NCBI RefSeq assembly: GCF_000397065.2
Contig: NZ_KE007306.1
Span: 1,154,166-1,218,165, forward strand
DNA from: Marinobacter lipolyticus SM19
GTDB taxonomy: Bacteria > Pseudomonadota > Gammaproteobacteria > Pseudomonadales > Oleiphilaceae
DNA: 64,000 bases
Reading direction: 5' to 3'
Both the position numbers and the translations under genes were made by a program. A model generated the notes under the pieces. The model did not search any database. It saw only the letters and a list, made by a program, of their open reading frames with translations, and was not told the origin of the DNA. Shown here piece by piece: positions 54,098 through 63,940 of this stretch. Within the stretch, counting starts at the first letter, position 1. Each line of letters begins with the position of its first letter.

Positions 54098-56236
54098 TTA
54101 TTGTCCGGTCAGACGCTCCAGCAAAACCAGCTGAGATGCCAGTCGATCTTCCCCTTCTGCCGGTTGATTCTGTAGGTAACTGCCATCCGGCTGCAAGACC
54201 CAGGCCTGACAGTTATCGGCCAGATAAGTGTCCAGATCCTCTCGCACCCGGGCAATCAGGCTGGGATCTTCGATGGGAAATGCCGTCTCCACACGGCTTA
54301 ACAAATTGCGTTCCATACCATCGGCACTGGAGCAATAGACGTCTGGACGACCGTTATTGCCGAAGTAATAGACTCGGGTATGCTCCAGAAAGCGACCAAT
54401 AATGGACCGGACCTGGATATTCTCGGATAGTCCGGGTACTCCTGGCCGCAGGCAACATACGCCACGAATGATCAGGTCGATTTTCACCCCGGCCTGGGAC
54501 GCCCGGTACAATGCCTTGATCAGCTGTGGCTCGGTAAGGGCATTGAGCTTGAAAATGATCCTCCCGTTCTGACCAAAACCCGCCTCCCGATCAGTCAGGC
54601 TCAGCAAGCTGCTATGGAGAGTAAACGGGGCATGGAACAGCTTCTTGATCTTCAGCGCCTTGCCCATGCCGGTCAGTTGCTGGAACAGCTTATTGACGTC
54701 ATCACCAATGGATTCATCGCAGGTCATAAAGCTGTAGTCCGTGTATAGGCGGGCATTGCCAGCGTGGTAATTGCCTGTTCCCAAATGGACATAGCGCCGG
54801 AGCCGCCCCTCTTCCCGGCGCACGATCAGGATCATCTTGGCGTGGGTTTTATAGCCCACCACCCCGTAAACCACTATCACCCCGGCTTCCTGCAGACGGC
54901 TGGCCAGTTCCAGGTTTTCCGCTTCACTGAAACGGGCACGCAATTCGATCACCGCGGTGACTTCCTTCCCGCGCCGGGCGGCATCCGCCAGCGCCTCAAC
55001 GATCTCGGAGTCGGCGCCGGTGCGGTACAGGGTCTGACGGATGGCCAGTACCTGAGGGTCCTTGGCCGCCTGCCGCAACAGATCAATCACCGGGCTGAAA
55101 TTATGATAGGGATGCAGTAGCAGGATCGGACGCTTGCGAATGGCGTCGAACATGGATTCCTTGCTGCGGATCTGTCGCGGAATGGACGGCGAAAATCCGG
55201 AGTAGGTCAGGTCCTGCCGATCCACAAGCCCCCCGACCGCCATCAAGCGGGTCAGGTTAACCGGACCATGAACCTGGTAGAGGTCACGTTCGGTGAGTTT
55301 GAATTCCTGCAACAGGAAGTGGACGAGTTCCTCCGGGCAGTTATCGGCCACCTCAAGGCGCACGCCATCACCAAAGCGACGACTGAGCAGTTCACCACGC
55401 AGCGCCGAAGCAAGATCTTCCAGATCGTCCTCCAACTCCAGGTCGGCGTTGCGGGTCAGGCGGAACTGATAGCATCCCTTGACCTCCATGCCCGGGAACA
55501 GTTCATCGGCATGGGCGTGGATCATCGAGGACAGGAACACCAGATTATCGCCGCCGCCACAGACATCATCGGGCAGCCGCACCAGTCTTGGCAGGGAACG
55601 CGGTGCCGGCACAATCGCCATGCCGGTTTCGCGACCGAAAGCATCCTTGCCGTCCAGTTCCACAATGAAGTTCAGGCTCTTGTTGACCAGTCGCGGGAAA
55701 GGATGGGACGGGTCCAGCCCGATCGGGCTGACTACCGGCAGGATCTCTTCCTCGAAATAGCTGCGCACCCATTCCGCCTGGGCCGGAGTCCACTCCCGAC
55801 GCCTGACAAAATGGATATTCTCCTGCTCCATTTCCGGAATCAGTACGTTATTGAGAATGTCGTACTGTTCACTAATGTATTCATGGGCCACACGGCTGAT
55901 TTCTGCCAGGGCCTGTTCGGGCATCATGCCATCGGAATTGACGGTCTCCCGGCCATACTTCATCTGCTGGCGCAGACCGGCGACCCGGATTTCGAAGAAT
56001 TCGTCCATGTTGCTGCTGAAAATGCAGCAATAAATCAGGCGATTGATCAGTGGATGAGTGGTATCCAGCGCCTGCTTGAGCACCCGGTAATTGAACTGCA
56101 GCTGGCTGAGCTCCCGGTTAAAGAAGTTTTCAGCAGCACCCAGGTCAACGTCCGGCGCGGCACTCGGTACTTCAACCGGGGCCGGAACGCTCGGTACCTC
56201 AGCGTCACTCAGGTTTTCAACAGATCCACCACTCAT
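54098..56236 (-). CDS. ppk1: Polyphosphate kinase 1
   Basis: A 712-residue enzyme that polymerises ATP gamma-phosphate into polyphosphate reversibly. Recognisable features are the N-terminal ENFFNRELSQLQFNYRVL, the ATP-site ALRIRQTLYRTGADSEIVEA-like segment (LAIRQTLYRTGADSEIVEAL), and the phosphohistidine region VGYKTHAKMILIVRRE followed by HLGTGNYHAGNARLY. The length is close to that of E. coli and Pseudomonas Ppk. Lies between hemB and the DUF945 gene on the same strand, and no ppx is adjacent. Confidence 0.95.
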   Translation of the reverse strand: MSGGSVENLSDAEVPSVPAPVEVPSAAPDVDLGAAENFFNRELSQLQFNYRVLKQALDTTHPLINRLIYCCIFSSNMDEFFEIRVAGLRQQMKYGRETVNSDGMMPEQALAEISRVAHEYISEQYDILNNVLIPEMEQENIHFVRRREWTPAQAEWVRSYFEEEILPVVSPIGLDPSHPFPRLVNKSLNFIVELDGKDAFGRETGMAIVPAPRSLPRLVRLPDDVCGGGDNLVFLSSMIHAHADELFPGMEVKGCYQFRLTRNADLELEDDLEDLASALRGELLSRRFGDGVRLEVADNCPEELVHFLLQEFKLTERDLYQVHGPVNLTRLMAVGGLVDRQDLTYSGFSPSIPRQIRSKESMFDAIRKRPILLLHPYHNFSPVIDLLRQAAKDPQVLAIRQTLYRTGADSEIVEALADAARRGKEVTAVIELRARFSEAENLELASRLQEAGVIVVYGVVGYKTHAKMILIVRREEGRLRRYVHLGTGNYHAGNARLYTDYSFMTCDESIGDDVNKLFQQLTGMGKALKIKKLFHAPFTLHSSLLSLTDREAGFGQNGRIIFKLNALTEPQLIKALYRASQAGVKIDLIIRGVCCLRPGVPGLSENIQVRSIIGRFLEHTRVYYFGNNGRPDVYCSSADGMERNLLSRVETAFPIEDPSLIARVREDLDTYLADNCQAWVLQPDGSYLQNQPAEGEDRLASQLVLLERLTGQ

Positions 56237-56308
56237 AACTCATCGATTCCAGCTTGATGGGCTCCTCCCTCCAGTGGGATTCCGGAGCCCATGATTCATT
56301 CGTCAGCG

Positions 56309-57355
<1,047 letters not shown>

Positions 57356-57485
57356 TCACACACCGACCGGACAACCCGGTTGGTCCGTCACCTCATCATA
57401 CACGCCCGCACTACCAGGAGCAGGCTCCGGTTGGGCCCTTTTTCCATGGATTGCAGAAGTTTACCAAAATGGTATGACAACAAGG

Positions 57486-58514
57486 TTACTGCAGGGAATC
57501 CAGAGCCCTGGCCCGTACCCGGTCCGGACCACTGAAATAGCGCCCCCTCAAATCCTTGATGGCGGCTTCTCTCTCGGGCTCCGCCAGACCGGCACGCTCC
57601 AGCGCCTGACGCTCCTGACGGTAGGCCTGCCAGCGCTGGTCCCAAGCCTGTTGCCGTGCCTCCACTTCCGCCAGCTGTTGCGAAATCTTGACGCCAAAGG
57701 CCTCCTCGCGCCAGGCCCTCAGGGCTTCGGGGTTATCTGCCAGGTTCTGTCGCGCGAGCTCATACTCAGCAAAACGCCGAGTATCCTCACGCGCCCGGAG
57801 CAGCGGCCCCGGCAGGGCCTGCTCCGCCGCAACCAAGGCCTGTGCGCGCTGTTCCTCCGTCAAGGTGTCATCGCCGGCGATACGGCGCTGCTCCAACTGG
57901 AAGCGATCCACAGCTTCCTCTCTGGCAAAGAACGCCTCGGCGGTATCAGCATCCAGCCAGGCCCGCCGTAACGCCTGAATTTCCTGCATACGGCGCTCAG
58001 TCTCCCTCAGGTTATTCACCGGCCCCTGGCCGTAGGATGCCTCGAGATCGCCCAGCGCCAGCTTGTAATCCAGGTAATTTCCAAGAATATTCAGGGCCTC
58101 CGAGTGCGCCGGCTCAACCAACCTGCCCAGTTCCTGTTCAATGCGCGCAACCAGTTGCCGCAGGGGCTCCTCCCCCAGCGCCGACAGGTAGTATTCAAAT
58201 AACTGACGCAACGATGGTGTTGGTATCAAATTGCCATTGCGATCCACCCTGGCCCAGCCTGACGGAGCGGACGTTCCACTCAGGGAGGCCGGCAGGGCTT
58301 CGGGGACCACTGCTGTGTTCGTCTGACCAATCCACTGTGAAGGTCGACCGACATTGTCCGAACCGGAGGCCCCAGACAAGTGATCGGCCCGTTGGTTGCT
58401 GCCTGGCAGAGTCGGCTCCGGGTCAATCCCGGGTCGGGGATATGCAAGTGCAAAGATGACTGTGGCTGCTATGATCAACAGCAAAGCCGTTGCCAGCCAG
58501 GAGAGAGCTTTCAT
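57486..58514 (-). CDS. lifO: Lipase secretion chaperone (lipase-specific foldase)
   Basis: A 342-residue membrane-anchored periplasmic foldase. One N-terminal anchor (LSWLATALLLIIAATVIFAL) is followed by a proline/serine-rich linker and a helical domain. The lipase-foldase motif is visible as LRQLFEYYLSALGEEPL (consensus RxxFDYCLSAxGE, with Leu in place of the conserved Arg or Phe start). It folds a secreted lipase in the periplasm before type II export. Such genes usually lie directly downstream of their lipase gene; none is present here. Confidence 0.88.
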   Translation of the reverse strand: MKALSWLATALLLIIAATVIFALAYPRPGIDPEPTLPGSNQRADHLSGASGSDNVGRPSQWIGQTNTAVVPEALPASLSGTSAPSGWARVDRNGNLIPTPSLRQLFEYYLSALGEEPLRQLVARIEQELGRLVEPAHSEALNILGNYLDYKLALGDLEASYGQGPVNNLRETERRMQEIQALRRAWLDADTAEAFFAREEAVDRFQLEQRRIAGDDTLTEEQRAQALVAAEQALPGPLLRAREDTRRFAEYELARQNLADNPEALRAWREEAFGVKISQQLAEVEARQQAWDQRWQAYRQERQALERAGLAEPEREAAIKDLRGRYFSGPDRVRARALDSLQ

Positions 58515-58621
58515 AATGTACAGCTTCTTGTTGGAGTTATCGCCCAGCCATTTACAAGCACGGCTGATACTGAAAGGACCCAGAATAGAGCAATGGTTGA
58601 AGACACGCTGAGACAGCGTTC

Positions 58622-58653
58622 AAAAACAGACCCACAACCAGTAGCTGTGGGTC
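58622..58653 (-). terminator. Terminator of the SutA-like gene
   Basis: An eight-base stem GACCCACA/TGTGGGTC with a nine-base loop lies just downstream of the SutA-like stop on the minus strand. A short spacer and five T (58622-58626) follow. Another small hairpin (ACGCTG/CAGCGT, 58605-58619) follows it. Confidence 0.75.
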
Positions 58654-58660
58654 CGGACGA

Positions 58661-58882
58661 TCAGAGGGATCGGTTATTGAAGCCGACATCCACCTTGCGG
58701 GAAGAATCGGAACGGAACGATGTGTCCACTTCCTGGATCTCCCCACCCTGGCTCAGGAACGCCTCAATATCCGCCTGTAACTGTGCACGCACCCGGGCAC
58801 GACCGGCAACAGAGTGGTTGTCCTCACTGTCGCTGCTCCAGCTTCCGGATGGCTCCACGTTGCTTTCGTCGAAATCACTCAT
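58661..58882 (-). CDS. SutA-like RNA polymerase-associated regulator
   Basis: A 73-residue acidic, probably disordered protein read from the ATG at 58882, which follows GGAGG eight bases upstream; an ATG at 58963 is much less likely. The middle and C-terminal part (QADIEAFLSQGGEIQEVD, ending VGFNNRSL) resembles Pseudomonas SutA, which ends with FLSRGGKVQEIE... and a GSRPI-like tail. SutA binds RNA polymerase and supports transcription during slow growth. The similarity is from memory of the pattern, and the acidic N-terminal tail here is shorter than in Pseudomonas. Confidence 0.68.
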   Translation of the reverse strand: MSDFDESNVEPSGSWSSDSEDNHSVAGRARVRAQLQADIEAFLSQGGEIQEVDTSFRSDSSRKVDVGFNNRSL

Positions 58883-59125
58883 GACCTTTACCTCCATCAA
58901 CGAAAACAAAACTACGAGCGCACCTGACCCGGCATGGGGAGGGCCGCTCCACCTCGGCAACAACCGACCGATCAGTGTGCCTTGGCGTCTTTATAATCCG
59001 CTTTTTCTGACAACGCCATTTACAGGCAAAGGATTTTTTGTAACTTTTTGTAACTTATTACAATTAACTGATTTTTAACGGAATAATAAAACATTAACCG
59101 ACTCTCAGTTGGTTGACACAAGAAA

Positions 59126-59139
59126 TGAATAATGATTCA
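59126..59139. promoter_or_regulatory. Palindrome upstream of the TetR/acyl-CoA dehydrogenase pair
   Basis: TGAAT and ATTCA separated by four bases lie 20 bases before the TetR start. A -35-like TTGACA is at 59113-59118, so the palindrome covers the expected -10 region. It is a candidate autoregulatory operator. Confidence 0.5.
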
Positions 59140-59158
59140 CTGTTTAAGAGGAGCCAAT

Positions 59159-59791
59159 ATGGCCTACCGGGAAACGGAAAAGATGCGCATGCGCAAGGCG
59201 GAGGCTCGTCAGCGCATTGTCAGTTGTGCCTATCAATGCGTAGCGAAAAGCGGCTTTCACAGCGCCAGGGTCACTACCATTGCGGCGATGGCAGGCGTTG
59301 CGACAGGAACAATCTACCGCCATTTCGAGTCCAAGGAAGACCTGTTTGCGGAAATTTTCCGGCTGGCAACCCAAAGGGAGGTCGACAAGGTCGCGGAAGC
59401 GCTGTCCACCCAGGGCGATGCCACCGTACGGCTTGAGGCAGCCTTGCGCCAGTTTGCCGAACGCGCCCTGCGGGGGCCCGTTATGGCCTGGTCATTGATT
59501 GCAGAACCGGTTGACCCGAAAGTGGAGGAGGAGCGACTGGCCTACCGACAGGCCTACGCCGAGCTGTTCGAAAAGGCCATCAGCGAAGGCATTGAAGAGG
59601 GATGCATTCCCGAACAGGACGCGCGCCAGAGCAGCACATGTCTGGTAGGCGCTATCGCCGAAAGCCTGGTCGGCCCTTTGTCCCCGGCCCAGGCGGCTAG
59701 CCAGGCCGAACCGATAAACGACAACTACGAGCCACTGGTCAACTCCATCCTACGCTTTTGCATACAGGGGCTGACCGGTACCAGGAGGTAA
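59159..59791 (+). CDS. TetR-family transcriptional regulator
   Basis: A 210-residue regulator read from 59159, six bases after GAGGAG. The DNA-binding domain is QRIVSCAYQCVAKSGFHSARVTTIAAMAGVATGTIYRHFESK. The C-terminal helical domain is typical of regulators of fatty acid or multidrug genes. It precedes the AidB-like acyl-CoA dehydrogenase gene by only one base, so both are one operon and the regulator probably controls both through the nearby palindrome. Confidence 0.92.
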   Translation: MAYRETEKMRMRKAEARQRIVSCAYQCVAKSGFHSARVTTIAAMAGVATGTIYRHFESKEDLFAEIFRLATQREVDKVAEALSTQGDATVRLEAALRQFAERALRGPVMAWSLIAEPVDPKVEEERLAYRQAYAELFEKAISEGIEEGCIPEQDARQSSTCLVGAIAESLVGPLSPAQAASQAEPINDNYEPLVNSILRFCIQGLTGTRR

Positions 59792-59792
59792 C

Positions 59793-61496
59793 ATGAACGC
59801 CCGTCAGCCTGCAGCAACGGCCATCAACGCAACTGGACCGGAAGATCGCTATCTGGCCGTGACCCACGACGTGGTCAATCAGCCCCCGGCCCTGGAAGAC
59901 TACAATCTGTTCGACCAGGACACGGCTCTCAGGGAAGCGGTAGAACGCGAGGGTGGCAATGCAGCCGCTGACGATCTCATGGCCTTTGGCGCGCTGGCCG
60001 GTAGTCGGGAAACCATTGAGCTGGGCTTCCGCGCCAACGAAAACAAGCCGGTTTTTAACACCCATGACCGCTTCGGCCACCGCATTGATCAGGTGGACTT
60101 CCACCCGGCTTATCACCAGTTGATGTCCATTGCCATGGAACACGGCCTGCACAGCAGCCCCTGGACTCACCCCGGCCAGGGCGCCCACGTTGCGCGGGCG
60201 GCCAAATATTATATGCACTCCCAGGTGGAAGCGGCACACTGCTGCCCCATCACCATGACCTTTGCGGCGATCCCGTCCATCCGCAAGCAGCCAGAACTCG
60301 CCGCCCTCTGGGAAGATCGCATTCTCGCCAACCGGTACGACCCCCGTAACCTGCCCGATAGCCAGAAACAGTCCGTAACCATCGGCATGGCGATGACCGA
60401 AAAACAGGGCGGCAGCGACGTCCGCGCCAACAGCACACGCGCCTACCCGGTAGGCACCGAAGGCCCGGGACAGGCCTACGAACTGGTTGGCCACAAATGG
60501 TTTGTCTCCGCCCCCATGTGCGATGCCTTCCTGGTACTCGCCCAGACAACCAGCGGACTGTCCTGCTTCCTGATGCCACGCTGGCGTCCGGATGGCAGCA
60601 AGAATCCGTGGCAAATCCAGCGCCTCAAGAACAAGATGGGTAACGTTGCCAACGCCTCCAGCGAAGCGGAACTTCGCGGCGCCCTGGCCTGGATGGTTGG
60701 CGAAGAGGGCCGCGGCGTACCCACCATCATCGAAATGGTCGCCATGACCCGTTTCGACTGCATGATCGGCAGCTCCGCCGGCATGCGCCAGGCCCTGGCA
60801 CAGGCCACACACCACTGCCGCCACCGCAGCGCCTTCGGCCAGCGTCTCAGCGAACAACCGCTGATGCAGAACGTCCTCGCCGATCTCGCGCTGGAAAGCG
60901 AAGCCGCCATGGCCTACACCATGCGCATCGCCCGCGCTCTGGACAACCAGCATCAGGAACACGAACGCCTGTTGGCACGACTGGCCACACCGGTCGGCAA
61001 ATACTGGATCTGCAAACGCACCCCGAACCACGCCTACGAAGCCATGGAATGCATCGGCGGCAGCGGCGTCATGGAAGACTGCATCATGCCCCGCCTTCTA
61101 AGAGAGTCACCGGTAAACGCCATCTGGGAAGGCAGCGGCAACGTCCAGTGCCTCGACACCTTGCGTGCCCTGCAGAAAGAACCGGAAACACTCGACGCAT
61201 TTTTCCGAGAAGTCGCCGAAGCCAAAGGCACCGACGCCCGCTTCGACCATTTCGTCGCCCAACTGCAGAACGACTTCAAGGACATCAGCGACTTCCAGTA
61301 CCGCGCCCGCAACCTGGTCGACCGCCTGGCCCTGGCCATGCAGGCCAGCCTGCTGCTGCGCGGATCCGACCCGGCAGTAGCCGATGCGTTCTGTGCCTCC
61401 CGCCTTCAATCTGGCGGCGGCCTCAACTACGGCAACCTGCCATCGGGCACCGATGCCGCGGCCATTATCAAACGGGCTACGCCTGTAGTAGGCTAA
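59793..61496 (+). CDS. AidB-like acyl-CoA dehydrogenase
   Basis: A 567-residue flavoprotein close in pattern to E. coli AidB. It contains EAAHCCPITMTFAA, the signature MTEKQGGSDVRANSTRA, HKWFVSAPMCDAFLVLAQT, and VNAIWEGSGNVQCLDTLRAL. AidB is induced by alkylation damage in E. coli and can bind DNA, but several homologues are ordinary acyl-CoA dehydrogenases. Here the TetR partner suggests metabolite control rather than Ada control. The C-terminus is followed within 62 bases by the long palindrome. Confidence 0.88.
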   Translation: MNARQPAATAINATGPEDRYLAVTHDVVNQPPALEDYNLFDQDTALREAVEREGGNAAADDLMAFGALAGSRETIELGFRANENKPVFNTHDRFGHRIDQVDFHPAYHQLMSIAMEHGLHSSPWTHPGQGAHVARAAKYYMHSQVEAAHCCPITMTFAAIPSIRKQPELAALWEDRILANRYDPRNLPDSQKQSVTIGMAMTEKQGGSDVRANSTRAYPVGTEGPGQAYELVGHKWFVSAPMCDAFLVLAQTTSGLSCFLMPRWRPDGSKNPWQIQRLKNKMGNVANASSEAELRGALAWMVGEEGRGVPTIIEMVAMTRFDCMIGSSAGMRQALAQATHHCRHRSAFGQRLSEQPLMQNVLADLALESEAAMAYTMRIARALDNQHQEHERLLARLATPVGKYWICKRTPNHAYEAMECIGGSGVMEDCIMPRLLRESPVNAIWEGSGNVQCLDTLRALQKEPETLDAFFREVAEAKGTDARFDHFVAQLQNDFKDISDFQYRARNLVDRLALAMQASLLLRGSDPAVADAFCASRLQSGGGLNYGNLPSGTDAAAIIKRATPVVG

Positions 61497-61557
61497 TCTT
61501 AATGATCGCCGGATTATCGCGGCGGTCGATTTAGCGGACTACACTAGAACCGTTGGC

Positions 61558-61670
61558 GAACCGGCGGGGGATGGCTTTCCAAAACTGTGCGGAGCCATGG
61601 ATGGCGGAGCCCAAGCGCCACATGGATGTGCCGAAGGAGCGTGTTTTGGAAAGCCATCCCCCGCCGGTTC
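61558..61670. repeat. Long-stem palindromic element (28-base arms)
   Basis: Perfect 28-base arms at 61558-61585 and 61643-61670 enclose a 57-base loop. The arms have a G/C-rich outer part and end at the loop with TTTCCAAAAC/GTTTTGGAAA. The loop holds two mini-hairpins built on CATGGATG (GCCATGGATGGC and CACATGGATGTG). A 23-base core at 61588-61610 is repeated identically at 63964-63986. The element lies between the AidB-like gene and the DUF503 gene. Confidence 0.85.
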
Positions 61671-61692
61671 CTGCACCAAAGCCGAATCACAT

Positions 61693-62031
61693 ATGTCTGA
61701 AGCTCTGAGAAAACTGCTCAATCAATCTGGCCCGACACCGGTGATCACCCCTCACGTGGGCGTACTCACCCTGCACTTCCAGCTCTATGGCTGTGAAGAC
61801 CTCAAGGCCAAACGCAAAGTCTTTACCGCCCTGAAAGCCGTATGGGGCCGGGAGCCGGATCTGGCCGTCGCGGAAACCGCCGACCAGGACGCCCTCGACT
61901 GCGCCACCTGGACGATCGCCGCCCTCGGCAGCTCAACCCAACAAATCACCCAGCGCCTGGACCAGATTGAAAAAGCCATCCAGGAGCGGATAGATGCTGC
62001 CATACTGGACGTACACCGGGAAATTCTCTGA
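61693..62031 (+). CDS. DUF503-type small protein
   Basis: A 112-residue protein. VLTLHFQLYGCEDLKAKRKV matches the DUF503 start (a YlxP-like ferredoxin-like fold), with the central AVAETADQDALDCATWTIAALG. The fold is known structurally in the family, but function is not. The ATG at 61693 avoids the palindrome that an upstream in-frame start would read through, though only a weak ribosome site is visible. It precedes the panP leader. Confidence 0.72.
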   Translation: MSEALRKLLNQSGPTPVITPHVGVLTLHFQLYGCEDLKAKRKVFTALKAVWGREPDLAVAETADQDALDCATWTIAALGSSTQQITQRLDQIEKAIQERIDAAILDVHREIL

Positions 62032-62233
62032 GGCACCTATCCCGGCCTGTGTGGCACAAGATTTCACCAGGTCGTATACTACGCCTCCTTTCAGAGGCTC
62101 GGAGGCCATAAGGGAGGCCAGAGCGTCCGGTTAATACCGGGCAGGACAATTTTCCAACGTCGGAATCAAGTATCCGCCAGGCATCCGGAACAAGCCGGCG
62201 GATGACCACCGTTTGACAGTGTGTGGCGCTCGT
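62032..62233 (+). promoter_or_regulatory. Structured leader region of panP
   Basis: This 202-base stretch has no gene. It contains a -10-like TATACT at 62076-62081 and, nearer the start, a bulged hairpin TCCGCC(A)GGC ... GCCGGCGGA around 62172-62202, plus a repeated GGAGGCC pattern near 62100-62130. No clear ribosome site precedes the ATG at 62234. It may be a structured 5' leader; I do not recognise a known riboswitch class. Confidence 0.35.
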
Positions 62234-63913
62234 ATGACCGGAAAGAAAAAATCCGCCCAGGCCTCGGTCGAGGCGATGTACCGTGTATTCACGGTGCCCG
62301 AGGCACCGGAATCCACCCTGAGTCGGATCGACCAGAACATTTCCCGCAATCTTGCAGGCTTTCTGCAGGAACACATTGTGGCCGTGGAACGGGATCTGTC
62401 CGAGGTGGAGAAAGACTTCTCGGACTACGCCATTCCGGAAAAGCCCGTGTTTGTTTCCGAGCAGGCCCAGTTCCTGCTGGACAAGCTGGTGGCGAACTCT
62501 GTGCATACCGCCTCCCCCAGCTTCATCGGACACATGACCTCGGCACTGCCTTACTTCATGCTGCCGCTGTCAAAGATCATGATTGCCCTGAACCAAAACC
62601 TGGTGAAGACCGAAACCTCCAAGGCGTTTACCCCCATGGAGCGCCAGGTCCTGGGCATGATCCACCGCCTGGTCTACGAACAGGACGGCGCCTTCTACCG
62701 CAAGTGGATGCACGATCCCCGCTTTGCCCTTGGCGCCATGTGTTCCGGCGGCACCGTCGCCAACCTGACCGCCCTGTGGGTGGCCCGCAACCGTGCGTTC
62801 CCGGCCGAAGGCAGCTTCCGTGGCATCCATCAGGAAGGCCTGTTCCGGGCCCTGCGCTACTATGGCTACGAAGGTGCAGCAATCCTGGTTTCCCGTCGAG
62901 GCCACTACTCCCTGCGTAAAGCCGCCGACGTACTCGGCCTGGGCCGTGAATTCCTGATTCCGGTGGATACCGACGACGATAACCGCATCCAGACCGATGC
63001 CCTCCGGGACAAGTGCCTGGAGCTGCAAAAACAAAAGATCAAGATCATGGCGATCTGCGGCATCGCCGGCACCACCGAAACCGGTAACGTCGACCCGTTG
63101 GATGCCATGGCCGACATCGCCCGGGAATTCGGCGCCCACTTCCACGTCGACGCCGCCTGGGGTGGGCCCACGCTGTTCTCGCGCACCTATCGTTCCCTGC
63201 TGCGCGGCATCGAACAAGCCGATTCCGTCACCTTCGACGCCCACAAACAGCTCTACGTCCCCATGGGCGTTGGCCTGGTGGTATTCCGCGACCCCAGCCT
63301 GGCCAGCGCCGTTGAACACCACGCCCAGTACATCATCCGTAAAGGCTCACGAGATCTCGGCAGCACTACCCTGGAAGGCTCACGCCCGGGCATGTCCATG
63401 CTGATCCACTCGGGCCTGAAGATCCTCGCCCGAGAGGGCTACGAAATCCTCATCGACCAGGGCATCGACAAGGCACAGACCTTCGCTGACCTGATCAACG
63501 TCCAACCGGATTTCGAGCTGATCACCAAACCCGAACTGAACATCCTGACCTATCGCTACTGCCCGGAGGACGTGCAACAGGCACTGGCGCTGGCAGATGA
63601 ATTGCAGACAGAAAAACTGAACGCCTGCCTGAACCGCATCACCAAGTTCGTCCAGAAAACCCAGCGGGAACGCGGTAAGGCGTTTGTCTCCCGGACCCGG
63701 CTGGAGCCGGCCCGGTACTTCCACTATCCATGCATCGTTTTCCGGGTGGTTCTGGCCAACCCGTTAACCACACGGGAAATCCTGGAAGATATTCTGGCGG
63801 AGCAGCGGGAACTTGCGACTACTGAGGAAGGGGTACAGGACGAAATCAACATCCTGCATCAGATGGCCAGCGCGGTACTTAAACAGCATCAACCGGATGC
63901 GCGGCAGGCCTGA
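62234..63913 (+). CDS. panP: Pyridoxal-dependent aspartate 1-decarboxylase (PanP type)
   Basis: A 559-residue pyridoxal-phosphate decarboxylase of the glutamate/aromatic decarboxylase superfamily. The cofactor lysine is Lys338 in TFDAHKQLYVPMG. Other site residues are Asp306 in HVDAAWGGP and the ring-stacking His224 in SRRGHYSLRKA. Length and N-terminal form (ESTLSRIDQNISRNLAGFLQ) match the PanP family, which makes beta-alanine from aspartate for pantothenate and replaces PanD in some Vibrio-like bacteria. A glutamate or tyrosine decarboxylase remains possible without alignment. It lies between two copies of the long palindrome family. Confidence 0.85.
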   Translation: MTGKKKSAQASVEAMYRVFTVPEAPESTLSRIDQNISRNLAGFLQEHIVAVERDLSEVEKDFSDYAIPEKPVFVSEQAQFLLDKLVANSVHTASPSFIGHMTSALPYFMLPLSKIMIALNQNLVKTETSKAFTPMERQVLGMIHRLVYEQDGAFYRKWMHDPRFALGAMCSGGTVANLTALWVARNRAFPAEGSFRGIHQEGLFRALRYYGYEGAAILVSRRGHYSLRKAADVLGLGREFLIPVDTDDDNRIQTDALRDKCLELQKQKIKIMAICGIAGTTETGNVDPLDAMADIAREFGAHFHVDAAWGGPTLFSRTYRSLLRGIEQADSVTFDAHKQLYVPMGVGLVVFRDPSLASAVEHHAQYIIRKGSRDLGSTTLEGSRPGMSMLIHSGLKILAREGYEILIDQGIDKAQTFADLINVQPDFELITKPELNILTYRYCPEDVQQALALADELQTEKLNACLNRITKFVQKTQRERGKAFVSRTRLEPARYFHYPCIVFRVVLANPLTTREILEDILAEQRELATTEEGVQDEINILHQMASAVLKQHQPDARQA

Positions 63914-63940
63914 GTTTGCACCCAGACTTGCTGTGAGCGG

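Noticed and set aside
59739..61031. 430-codon open frame on the minus strand
   Set aside because: Antisense to the AidB-like dehydrogenase, which is full length and well supported.
62050..62075. Possible sigma-54 promoter (TGGCAC about 20 bases before TATACT) upstream of panP
   Set aside because: The TGGCAC element is present, but the downstream GC element at the required spacing reads CA, so the consensus is not met.
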